A DNA stretch of 5,664 bases from an archaeon (GCA_016550425.1 JABXGS010000165.1:1-5664), one strand, 5' to 3'. Numbered from the stretch's first letter, positions 1 to 5,529 are shown. Made by a program: numbers and translations. The notes: generated by a model from the sequence alone, not told the origin.

Positions 1-291
1 GAGATACAAGAAGGGGACAAATGCCACTAACAGGATTGAAATCCAAAGCATCCCACGGGGTCCCTTCCGATCCGCAACCATTCCTGCAGGGATACTGACG
101 AGAATCCCCGGAATAGTCGATGCTGCCGCAATGAAGCCCATCAGCTCAGGGGTAGCACCAAGGAATTCAGCAAAAAAGGGCAGAACGGGCGACTTGGACA
201 TCGTCGTGCTGAAAATGGCGACCAAACCGATAGCTGAGAGGAGCACCATGGGTTTGAAGGTCTGAGATTTCGACCCAGACTCCTGTGCCAT
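1..291 (-). CDS. MFS transporter, N-terminal part (runs off the left edge)
   Basis: The 97 visible codons encode the N-terminus of a major facilitator superfamily permease, a secondary transporter of the cytoplasmic membrane. A hydrophilic start (residues 1-13) is followed by a membrane segment at about 15-40, a second at about 48-71, the MFS motif A loop between helices 2 and 3 (GMVADRKGPRG, residues 70-80), and the start of a third segment. The ATG shares one base with the TAA stop of the upstream ChrB-like gene (TAATG), so it is probably translated by coupling and works with that protein. The substrate cannot be read from this end. Efflux of chromate or another oxyanion is an inference from the neighbour only; the usual ChrB partner is ChrA, a different family. 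The family call is firm, the substrate unknown. Confidence 0.9.
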   Translation of the reverse strand, partial: MAQESGSKSQTFKPMVLLSAIGLVAIFSTTMSKSPVLPFFAEFLGATPELMGFIAAASTIPGILVSIPAGMVADRKGPRGMLWISILLVAFVPFLYL

Positions 292-830
292 TACGTGGGT
301 CCCACCGGGATTGAAGGGGGCAATCGAGCACGCAGAGTAATGTAAATCAATTGGAATCGCTCTTCACGGTTCAGTGGGGCTAACTGTTCGTGGAGCTCTT
401 CACGAATCCGACGCAACAGTAATCCTGCATACAAAGCATCACACACGGTAAACCCCTTTTGCACCGCTTCATGATCATCTTCACTGAGGAAAGCCAAACC
501 GCTCAATGTCACCTCGACTCCACGCGCATCAGGAGATACGTCCAAATCCTTCATGATATCAGCTGAATGGATAATTGCTGCCATATCCTGCAGCACCGGA
601 TCTGCAAGCCCATAATGTTCCACCAACACCTCGAAAGTACACTTATTGTTGTGGTGTGTGAAAGGAATATCAAGGTCAGGAAAATCAAACGGCGTCCCAT
701 CTTCCTCCGAGAGTGACGCACCAGGCCAAGCCACAAACCGAAACTCCGCATCCACATCAATAAACCGTTTAATCAACCACGGACACGCCACCCGATCCAC
801 ATGTACATGTGCACGTGTAACCCAACGCAT
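291..830 (-). CDS. ChrB-type chromate resistance domain protein
   Basis: This 179-residue protein matches the C-terminal domain of ChrB-family chromate resistance proteins. Diagnostic parts are the N-terminal WVTR then VDRVACPWLIKRFID (about residues 3-25), the FTHHNNKCTFEVLVE block (about 57-71) and the HSADI stretch (88-92). Bacterial ChrB proteins carry an extra N-terminal region and accompany the chromate transporter ChrA; this one is the single-domain form. Its role in chromate handling (sensing or reduction) is known only for the family. The start is well supported: an ATG with GGAGGT six bases upstream. It is the first gene of a two-gene operon with the MFS transporter, which begins on its last stop base. 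A His-Val alternation (HVHVD, 8-12) next to the conserved Asp-Arg could bind metal, but that is speculative. Confidence 0.88.
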   Translation of the reverse strand: MRWVTRAHVHVDRVACPWLIKRFIDVDAEFRFVAWPGASLSEEDGTPFDFPDLDIPFTHHNNKCTFEVLVEHYGLADPVLQDMAAIIHSADIMKDLDVSPDARGVEVTLSGLAFLSEDDHEAVQKGFTVCDALYAGLLLRRIREELHEQLAPLNREERFQLIYITLRARLPPSIPVGPT

Positions 831-836
831 AACACA

Positions 837-842
837 ACCTCC
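837..842 (-). promoter_or_regulatory. Shine-Dalgarno site of the ChrB-like gene
   Basis: GGAGGT on the - strand, six bases before the ATG at 830. It is the strongest ribosome binding site in the window and fixes this start. Confidence 0.8.
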
Positions 843-881
843 AACGTAACAACAACCAAACTGGCACTAACCCTGTCCTCC

Positions 882-893
882 AAATTAATAAAT
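882..893 (-). promoter_or_regulatory. Putative TATA box of the ChrB-MFS operon
   Basis: An A/T-only 12-mer reading ATTTATTAATTT on the - strand. A start about 25 bases downstream would fall near 863, giving a leader of about 30-35 bases that contains the GGAGGT site. Spacing fits an archaeal promoter; no recognition element upstream of it could be confirmed. Confidence 0.5.
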
Positions 894-952
894 CCAATAG
901 ACAACACCTAACGAACAGGTTCCACTCAAACCTAGTCATCAACTCAATATCC

Positions 953-1053
953 AAAAGAAAAGTGGTCGTCCACCCAGCTAACCGTTTACAACACCCCTGT
1001 TCCCGAGTGAGATTCACGTCCATTATCTTGCTTACAGGAATTTTTGGGTTCCT
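953..1053 (-). repeat. Dispersed intergenic repeat, copy 1 (3' of the winged-helix gene)
   Basis: Read on the - strand this copy begins one base after the winged-helix stop codon with the stem AGGAA/TTCCT (1036-1040 with 1049-1053, 8-base loop). It passes through ACTCGGGAACAGGGGTGTTG and GCTGGGTGGACGACCAC, and ends in TTTTCTTTT (953-961). The AACA/TGTT mini-hairpin is kept. The core palindrome-like 12-mer GTGGTCGTCCAC is at 962-973 on the + strand. Its place behind a stop codon and its T-tract suggest a transcription terminator or 3' UTR structure. Confidence 0.75.
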
Positions 1054-1054
1054 A

Positions 1055-1351
1055 TTAAGGGGTGTCTTTATCAGTGGATTTATATTTCAACAAACGGTAG
1101 CGCCCTCGAGAAGATTTGTAAACCTTATCTGGAAATTTCTGGACAAGCTTCCAAACACATCCGTTAACCGTTTTCGGATGGAAGCTGGGATATGCTTCTT
1201 CAATTTTGGAGCGCAATTCTGTAAAACGCAACCCCTCTGGATGCTGTTCTAGTAACTCCACTGCTTTTGCATAGATACGCCCTGTAATCGTGGAGGACTG
1301 TTTAGGACCATTCTCACCGTGAGAATTTTCCGCTTCTTTGGTTTCATTCAT
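1055..1351 (-). CDS. Small winged-helix-like DNA-binding protein
   Basis: A 98-residue basic protein. Residues 1-22 are polar and probably disordered. Residues 24-88 look like a winged helix: a helix at about 26-36 (IYAKAVELLEQ), the phrase HPEGLRFTELRSKIEEAYP (37-55), a likely recognition helix at about 59-72 (PKTVNGCVWKLVQKFP region) and a basic wing (KVYKSSRGRYRLLKYK, 76-91). The pattern resembles HARE-HTH-like winged helices, which can occur alone or as N-terminal modules of longer proteins. A transcriptional or other DNA-binding role is therefore likely, with an unknown target. It has its own TATA-like box at 1401-1410. Copy 1 of the repeat follows its stop with a one-base gap. Fold call moderate, function unknown. 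Confidence 0.7.
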   Translation of the reverse strand: MNETKEAENSHGENGPKQSSTITGRIYAKAVELLEQHPEGLRFTELRSKIEEAYPSFHPKTVNGCVWKLVQKFPDKVYKSSRGRYRLLKYKSTDKDTP

Positions 1352-1400
1352 TTTCGCTTATCTCTTCAGAATTTTCTTCCTTAGAAGAGTAATTGCTAGA

Positions 1401-1410
1401 ATTTAATAAA
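1401..1410 (-). promoter_or_regulatory. Putative TATA box of the winged-helix gene
   Basis: TTTATTAAAT on the - strand, about 55 bases before the ATG at 1351. It predicts a start near 1380 and a leader of about 30 bases. It abuts the T-tract of repeat copy 2, so the end of one unit and the promoter of the next overlap. Confidence 0.5.
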
Positions 1411-1480
1411 AAGAAAACGCTCGTCCACCCCAGTCTGGGACACCACCCGTATTTCCGGCAAAAGTGGAGAATGCGAATTC
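1408..1480 (-). repeat. Dispersed intergenic repeat, copy 2 (3' of the 68-residue ORF)
   Basis: This copy starts immediately after the TAA stop of the small ORF. On the - strand it has the small stem GAAT/ATTC (1477-1480 with 1469-1472), TTTTGCCGGAAATACGGGTG, then GTGTCCCAG-A-CTGGGGTGGACGA, and ends in TTTTCTTTTT. It lacks the CCAC arm of the terminal hairpin. Together with copy 3 it forms a subfamily in which CCCAG/CTGGG makes a tight extra stem; about 33 bases of core match copy 3 with three differences. Confidence 0.7.
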
Positions 1481-1687
1481 TTAGCCTGCTTTCTCCAGCA
1501 TCACCGCTCTTTCTCCAATCCCTCCCACCACTCGCCATCCAAACTTCGTCATATACTCTAGCGCTTCCGCCAACCGGTTAAATCCTCCCATATCCATCCG
1601 CATAAAAGCAAACCTAGACTTCAACGCCATCACATCCACCTTTCCCTCCAACACCTGACCAGCCGAAAAAAACACTTTATCAGACAT
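1481..1687 (-). CDS. Small protein of unknown function (68 residues)
   Basis: I do not recognise this protein. It reads MSDKVFFSAG, then a central part with LEGKVDVMALKSRFAFMRM, and a C-terminal part with a helix (about 38-48) followed by FGWRVVGGIGERAVMLEK (49-66). A helix followed by a GW-(V/L)VGGIG-type strand and a final strand ending in basic residues recalls DUF4177-like small domains, but the match is only by pattern. ATG at 1687 is chosen; a GTG three codons upstream (1696) is also possible, and neither has a well-spaced Shine-Dalgarno site. The coding strand is very G-rich and C-poor. The gene is bracketed by the two most similar repeat copies (2 and 3) in direct orientation. Confidence 0.55.
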   Translation of the reverse strand: MSDKVFFSAGQVLEGKVDVMALKSRFAFMRMDMGGFNRLAEALEYMTKFGWRVVGGIGERAVMLEKAG

Positions 1688-1753
1688 ATCACTCACACAA
1701 CCATTGATGAGTACTGGTACCTACGAAATCAACAAAGAAGAAGCTTTGCATCC

Positions 1754-1800
1754 AAAAAGAAAAAGTGGTCGTCCACCCCAGCCTGGGACACCACTCGTGT
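1754..1800 (-). repeat. Dispersed intergenic repeat, copy 3 (short form, 3' of the GNAT gene)
   Basis: The shortest copy starts directly at the stop of the GNAT gene. On the - strand it has ACACGAGTGGTGT, CCCAGGCTGGGGTGGACGACCAC and the tract TTTTTCTTTTT. On the + strand GTGGT (1765-1769) can pair with ACCAC near 1790-1794, enclosing GTCC/GGAC and CCCAG/CTGGG with unpaired bases between, so the whole unit can fold into one imperfect hairpin. The upstream stem-loop of the longer copies is missing. Position and T-tract fit a terminator for the GNAT gene. Confidence 0.72.
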
Positions 1801-2673
1801 TTATTTTGTTGGTTTTCGCCAGATGAGCTGAGTGACTTTTACTTTGGGTTGGAATCCTTCACTCTCGTACAGTTGCACAGCCACTTGGTTATGTGTCGAC
1901 ACCCACAAATTTGCTTCTTTCTTTCCCTGCTCTCGCAGCGTGTTAAGCGCAAAGTGAAAGATTTGTCGTCCATACCCTTTCCCTCGATGCTCCGGAAGCA
2001 CACCCATCACACTCACTTCCGCATCCTGTGGCTTAATATCTAACACCCCCACCGGCACATCGCCGTGATATGCAACGTAAAACAGCTCCATTTGGTAGAT
2101 AACATCCACAAAGGGATGATCGCGTGTTCCGCGATTGAGTTCTTCTCGAAGCGTCCTGAGAAACACCTCCAACACCGCATCTTGGGATCCCTCCAACGCT
2201 TTGTGTTCTAATTCGCAAAATTCAACGAACTGCTCCCGGGGAACCTTCTCAAACCGCAAATCTAACGGCTCCCCTCTGGGCTTACCGAGGGCACTCACCA
2301 TCTGCACGTGCTCCGATAACACGCCAAAGCCCTTCTTCACAAATTCCTGAATGACCGTCTGCTGCTCCGAAGGAAATCCCCCAACAATATACTCCACATC
2401 CTGCTTCCACGCCAGCCCAACTGCAGCAGCTACAAACTCCTGCAACACCGACGCCGAATGCTCAAAATCCATAATCCGAACAAATCCACACCTCGTCCCC
2501 AAAGGCGCTAACAACCGCACCGGCTCCACCCCCACCACCACCCGACCCACCACCCGATCCCCTTCCACAAACACCCAAAACGGAAACCCAAACGGGTGCT
2601 CCACTGCATCCCCCAACTGCTCACGATACACCTCAAGCCCAGGATCCTTATGCCCAATCTTCTGTAACACCAT
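1801..2673 (-). CDS. GNAT family N-acetyltransferase with divergent N-terminal half
   Basis: From ATG 2673 the protein has 290 residues. Residues 192-290 form a clear GCN5-related acetyltransferase domain: the strand FYVAYHGDVPVGVLDIK (about 198-214), acetyl-CoA binding motif A VLPEHRGKGYGRQIF (225-239, the R-G-K-G-Y-G loop) and a motif B-like WVSTHNQVAVQLYESEGF (257-274). Residues 1-135 have a GNAT-like order too (WVFVEGDRVVGRVVVG at about 33-48, a later FVKKGFGVLSEH), without a good CoA loop, so this is probably a tandem GNAT with a degenerate first half. The acceptor substrate is unknown. This start is preferred because GGTG lies six bases upstream. The longer frame to 2805 would translate through repeat copy 4. 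Repeat copy 3 abuts the stop. Confidence 0.85.
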   Translation of the reverse strand: MVLQKIGHKDPGLEVYREQLGDAVEHPFGFPFWVFVEGDRVVGRVVVGVEPVRLLAPLGTRCGFVRIMDFEHSASVLQEFVAAAVGLAWKQDVEYIVGGFPSEQQTVIQEFVKKGFGVLSEHVQMVSALGKPRGEPLDLRFEKVPREQFVEFCELEHKALEGSQDAVLEVFLRTLREELNRGTRDHPFVDVIYQMELFYVAYHGDVPVGVLDIKPQDAEVSVMGVLPEHRGKGYGRQIFHFALNTLREQGKKEANLWVSTHNQVAVQLYESEGFQPKVKVTQLIWRKPTK

Positions 2674-2741
2674 CCATAACACCACTCCACCCCTAACTAA
2701 CACCCTTCCTTCAACAAAAAGCATTCGAAAACCATTCAAAT

Positions 2742-2863
2742 GAAAAATGAAGTGGTCGTCCACCACAACCAATCGTACAACACCAGTGTTCCCGACGATA
2801 TACACTCAGCTCCCTTGCCCACTCCACTCCAAGGTGCTCATAACGAGCACCTCAGAGGAAATG
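2742..2863 (-). repeat. Dispersed intergenic repeat, copy 4 (full length, no same-strand gene before it)
   Basis: A full copy. On the - strand it starts with the CATTTCCTCTGAGG block, then an 8-base-pair stem AGGTGCTC/GAGCACCT (arms 2845-2852 and 2832-2839, loop 2840-2844) and TTGGAG. Next comes ATCGT/ACGAT enclosing AACAC/GTGTT, then GTGGTGGACGACCAC (2752-2763) and a T-rich tail. Unlike the others it does not follow a - strand gene: its neighbour on that side is the start of the + strand aldo/keto reductase. It lies about 70 bases before the GNAT start and may be part of that leader or a separate small RNA. Confidence 0.78.
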
Positions 2864-2909
2864 ATATCTTATGATTTGCAGAAACACTTTTTCTCAGCCT
2901 CAAAAACTC

Positions 2910-2919
2910 TTATATAATG
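2910..2919 (+). promoter_or_regulatory. TATA box of the aldo/keto reductase gene (palindromic core)
   Basis: TTATATAATG preceded by an A-rich stretch (AAAAAC) in the place of an archaeal BRE. It predicts a start near 2937-2942 and a leader of roughly 45-50 bases. The core TTATATAA is self-complementary, so it could also drive - strand transcription toward repeat copy 4 and the GNAT gene. The A-rich flank favours the + direction. Confidence 0.65.
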
Positions 2920-2986
2920 TAATAATATTATTTTCTCACCTATTTAGAAAATCTATGAATTAACTTCGTTGAAGGGAAGTGTTGGT

Positions 2987-4030
2987 GTGAAAACAATTCG
3001 AATGGGTAAAACCAATTTGCAGGTTTCTCGGGTTGGAATGGGCGGTATCCCGATTCAACGGCCTCCTCTGAGCAAGGCTATCAAAGTCATTCAGTGTGCC
3101 CTCGATTTGGGTGTCACCTTAATCGACACATCACCAGGGTATGATGATAGTGAAATTCGTATCGGGAAAGCCATCCGTGGTCGACGTGATGAAGTAACTC
3201 TGGCGACAAAAACGAGTTGGCGTGATAAAGCAACGGCGCAGCGGTTACTGGAGCAAAGTCTAGAGCGCTTTCACACTGATCACATTGAGTTATGGCAATT
3301 TCATAACGTCAGTACCTTGGCTGCATATGATAGTCTCTTTATTTCTGATGGAGCCATGGAGGCGGCTGAAGAAGCCATGGACGCTGGCAAGATTTACCAT
3401 GTAGGGCTATCCTCCCATTCGGTGGCGGTGGCTCGGAAAGCTATCACTTCAGGTCACTTCAAAACGATAATGATTCCCTTTAACTTCATCGCACGAGAGC
3501 CTGCCACCGAACTCATCCCCTTGGCGCGTGAACACGATGTCGGCTTCCTCGCCATGAAACCCTTTGCCGGTGGCATGCTGGAAAAAGCAAACCTGGCAAT
3601 TAAATACCTCCTCCAATTCGACACTGTAATCCCGGTTCCTGGCATTGAGAAAATTGAGGAAATCGAAGAGATTGTTGAAATCGTCGAGGGCGCCTGGGAA
3701 TTAACCCCCCACGAACACCAACAAATAGCGACACTTCGAAATGAACTCGACACCCAACTCTGCCGCCGCTGCGGCGAGTGTACCCCCTGTCCCCATGATG
3801 TCAACATCCAACCACTGATGAACCTCCCCCAACTCTTCAAACTATGGCCCCATAAGGGAATCCAAGCAAAACCATGGGTGAAAAACATGATCGAAAGCGC
3901 ACAACATTGCCTAGACTGCACTGGCGAGTGCGAACCAAAATGCCCCTACCACCTCCCCATCCGTGCAATCATCACTGAAAATCTCACATTCTATAATCGC
4001 ATGGTCCAAGGAAAACCCGAACTTAAGTAA
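2987..4030 (+). CDS. Aldo/keto reductase with C-terminal iron-sulfur domain
   Basis: A 347-residue predicted oxidoreductase of the type with an NAD(P)H-dependent (beta/alpha)8 barrel and a C-terminal cysteine-rich domain (COG1453-like). The barrel opens with KTIRMGKTNLQVSRVGMGG. The AKR catalytic tetrad is visible as Asp47, Tyr52 (DTSPGY), Lys75 (ATK) and His106 (QFH). AMKPFAGG (189-196) and VIPVPGI (214-220) are typical of the later barrel. Cysteines form two groups: 259/262/265/268 (C-x2-C-x2-C-x2-CP) and 308/311/315/319 (C-x2-C-x3-C-x3-CP), fitting 4Fe-4S binding. Substrate unknown; cytoplasmic. GTG 2987 is preferred because family members start MKTIR...; a TTG six codons earlier (2969) is possible. 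It is the only + strand gene. Its coding strand moves from G-rich at the start to strongly C-rich at the end. Confidence 0.92.
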   Translation: MKTIRMGKTNLQVSRVGMGGIPIQRPPLSKAIKVIQCALDLGVTLIDTSPGYDDSEIRIGKAIRGRRDEVTLATKTSWRDKATAQRLLEQSLERFHTDHIELWQFHNVSTLAAYDSLFISDGAMEAAEEAMDAGKIYHVGLSSHSVAVARKAITSGHFKTIMIPFNFIAREPATELIPLAREHDVGFLAMKPFAGGMLEKANLAIKYLLQFDTVIPVPGIEKIEEIEEIVEIVEGAWELTPHEHQQIATLRNELDTQLCRRCGECTPCPHDVNIQPLMNLPQLFKLWPHKGIQAKPWVKNMIESAQHCLDCTGECEPKCPYHLPIRAIITENLTFYNRMVQGKPELK

Positions 4031-4073
4031 ACCCCCTACTAGTTTTAATATTTCTGAGCCAAAAAATGAACCC

Positions 4074-4194
4074 AAAAAATAAAATGGGCGTCCACCCCAC
4101 CAGAGCGCAACACCAGGTTTCCCGATGATACACCGGCTCCGTACAGCACATAAGTCTCCCAAGGTATCCTCACAGGGATACCTCAGAAGAAATG
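4074..4194 (-). repeat. Dispersed intergenic repeat, copy 5 (full length, 3' of the cupin gene)
   Basis: A full copy in the convergent gap between the aldo/keto reductase and the cupin. On the - strand: CATTTCTTCTGAGG, the 8-base-pair stem AGGTATCC/GGATACCT (arms 4176-4183 and 4162-4169), TTGGGAG, GTGTATCATCGGGAAACC, GGTGTTG, then GGGGTGGACGCCCATTTT and a T-run. Compared with copy 4 the first stem has changed on both arms and stays fully paired. The last hairpin also differs: TGGG can pair with CCCA here instead of GTGG with CCAC. About 90 bases separate it from the cupin stop. Confidence 0.78.
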
Positions 4195-4233
4195 AATGCT
4201 TTGAGCCCTAGCCTGTCTCCTTCTTCTGGTCAT

Positions 4234-4250
4234 GGGTGCCTTGTGCACCC
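4234..4250 (-). other. Stem-loop between the cupin gene and repeat copy 5
   Basis: A perfect six-base-pair stem GGGTGC/GCACCC with a five-base loop, 36 bases beyond the cupin stop. No T-run follows closely, so it is more likely a 3' UTR structure than a terminator. It is outside the part shared by the repeat copies. Confidence 0.45.
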
Positions 4251-4285
4251 TTCAGCCACGCCCCGTAAAGTTCTTCGACTCTTCC

Positions 4286-4678
4286 TCATCCTTTTCGCTT
4301 TTCCGTTGCATTACGTAGTTTGGCAATGAAATCTTCGCGCACCGGATGAAAAATATCCAGCATGATAAAAGCTTCATCTCCAAGACATGTATCGCTATGC
4401 GGTACATTAGCAGGAATGCAGTAGAAATCACCAGCCTGCACGATGCGTTCCTCATCTCCAATCCGAAGCTTCGCCTTTCCCTGATACACCATTCCTATCT
4501 GCTCATGCGGATGTCTATGTAACGGCACCGTATGACCGGGAAGGGTGGCATTAAGGACCATCATCATCGACTCACCATGCAAACCAGTTAACACCGTCGT
4601 CTCCAACCCTTCCATCTGCACAATTTTCAGTGTATTCTTTAAATCGATGAAGTACGGGGCTGTTTCCTGTTCTGACAT
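4286..4678 (-). CDS. Small single-domain cupin
   Basis: A 130-residue one-domain cupin beta-barrel protein. Motif 1 is LPGHTVPLHRHPHEQIGMVYQG (46-67), with likely metal ligands His54, His56 and Glu59 or Gln60. Motif 2 is GDFYCIPANVPHS (83-95), with His94 as the fourth ligand. The C-terminus FHPVREDFIAKLR resembles cupins annotated in sugar or stress contexts, but the reaction cannot be inferred. ATG 4678 is preferred to ATG 4693 because a TATA-like box (4701-4710) lies about 27 bases upstream. This puts the transcript start almost on the codon and implies a leaderless mRNA; no Shine-Dalgarno site is visible. It stands alone, with repeat copy 5 beyond its 3' end and copy 6 before its promoter. 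Confidence 0.88.
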   Translation of the reverse strand: MSEQETAPYFIDLKNTLKIVQMEGLETTVLTGLHGESMMMVLNATLPGHTVPLHRHPHEQIGMVYQGKAKLRIGDEERIVQAGDFYCIPANVPHSDTCLGDEAFIMLDIFHPVREDFIAKLRNATEKRKG

Positions 4679-4700
4679 AATTATACGGACCATCTACAAA

Positions 4701-4710
4701 GATATTAAAA
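4701..4710 (-). promoter_or_regulatory. Putative TATA box of the cupin gene
   Basis: TTTTAATATC on the - strand, centred about 27 bases upstream of ATG 4678. That distance predicts initiation at or within a few bases of the start codon and so a leaderless transcript. Confidence 0.5.
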
Positions 4711-4737
4711 CTTCACCTGTCAGAACCAAAGCAATGT

Positions 4738-4838
4738 AAAAAAGTCGTCCACCCCAGCAGATCGTCCAACATCCGTTTTTCCGGCATCTTACACCCAGAC
4801 TCCTTACCACCCATTCATCTCCCAAGCGATCTCCGCTA
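4738..4838 (-). repeat. Dispersed intergenic repeat, copy 6 (overlaps the immunity-like gene's stop)
   Basis: On the - strand the first stem is reduced to AGCG/CGCT (arms 4834-4837 and 4825-4828, 5-base loop) in the same register before TTGGGAG. It continues with GTGTAAGATGCCGGAAAAAC, ATGTTGGACGATCTGCTGGG, GTGGACGAC and TTTTTT. The distal stem arm contains part of the TAG stop of the immunity-like gene, so the repeat begins inside the reading frame. AGAT/ATCT can pair around the AAC/GTT mini-hairpin. The CCAC arm of the terminal hairpin is lost, the T-tract kept. Confidence 0.75.
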
Positions 4839-5333
4839 GGAAGCGAATTCTTTTCTCAGTCTGAGTAAGTGTTGGTATTGCCACTCTCGTTCTTTAGCTA
4901 CAGCTGCGTGGGCATTAGAGCCAGTTGTGGCTCTATGGATCGCTTGTAAGGCATAAATGGCAGAACCGATAGAATGAGTTGGAACATGTGCGGTGGCCAC
5001 TGCTTGACCTGCGGCACGGGCAGCCGAGCGGGCTGCAATATCTCTGCCTACTGCACGGGCGGCGGCATGGGAATCAAGCGAAGCCTTACGTATAACTGCC
5101 ATCTTAAACACCCCTGACTTTATCCAGTCCTTAAGCGTTTCAATCGCTTTTCGAGGCCGTTGGTCTTCTGGAAATTTTTCTTCAAAATATGGCAACACCC
5201 GCTCAGCACAATCCATAGCCCAGACGGCCAATATTTTATGGTCCGTTGTCTTCACAAGCCCTACAATTCTCTCGTCTTTTCTGTAGCGTGCAAGTGAGAA
5301 TTTTGGTTTCTTTATTCGTGGTTCACCATTCAC
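4836..5333 (-). CDS. Imm-5-like putative immunity protein
   Basis: A 165-residue protein of the kind annotated as Imm-5-like putative immunity protein. The family signature is visible at residues 28-76: KTTDHKILAVWAMDCAERVL, then PYFEEKFPEDQRPRKAIETL, followed by a short helix. An alanine-rich helical region follows (88-116, RKASLDSHAAARAVGRDIAARSAARAAGQAVATAHV spread over two helices), then TGSNAHAAVAKEREWQ near the end. In the family an immunity role against polymorphic toxins is itself predicted from context; no toxin gene is seen here. The start is a GTG with GAGG seven bases upstream. No signal peptide or membrane segment is visible, so it should act in the cytoplasm. Its stop lies inside repeat copy 6. 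Family call good, biological role uncertain. Confidence 0.82.
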   Translation of the reverse strand: MNGEPRIKKPKFSLARYRKDERIVGLVKTTDHKILAVWAMDCAERVLPYFEEKFPEDQRPRKAIETLKDWIKSGVFKMAVIRKASLDSHAAARAVGRDIAARSAARAAGQAVATAHVPTHSIGSAIYALQAIHRATTGSNAHAAVAKEREWQYQHLLRLRKEFAS

Positions 5334-5344
5334 ATAAATTCCTC

Positions 5345-5529
5345 AATATATCTATTCATTTTCATCCAGAAGTGTACACCACTATAGAGTCCAAATGTTC
5401 AATAATCACGTATCAGATTTTAAAAAAAACAGCTCGAATTCAATCTTCGAATACATTAACAACCTCCAATACCGAAACCACTCAAAAATCATCAAATACA
5501 CTCAAAAGTGATTTGGAATTAAAGAATTT
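5345..5529. other. AT-rich gap before the immunity-like gene
   Basis: About 185 bases with no supported gene. The + strand is A/C-rich and G-poor. Several - strand A/T motifs could be the promoter of the immunity-like gene: a CTATAG core at 5382-5387, which would give a short leader holding the GAGG site, and TTTTAAAAT near 5416-5426. ATATATT at 5344-5351 is too close to the start to serve. None stands out enough to call. Confidence 0.4.

Noticed and set aside
798..811. Perfect 14-base palindrome CACATGTACATGTG
   Set aside because: It lies inside the start of the ChrB-like gene and is explained by codons for His-Val-His-Val. An operator there is possible but unsupported.
2351..2743. 130-codon + strand frame rich in Thr, Pro and Asn
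   Set aside because: It is a shadow of the GNAT gene created by the strong C/A bias of the + strand; the other strand encodes a recognisable domain.
2674..2805. Longer N-terminus for the GNAT protein
   Set aside because: This stretch would translate through repeat copy 4, gives a low-complexity valine-rich peptide and has no ribosome binding site at its start.
3454..3921. 155-codon - strand frame inside the aldo/keto reductase
   Set aside because: It is antisense to a clear enzyme domain and its translation is rich in Ser and Trp with no motif.
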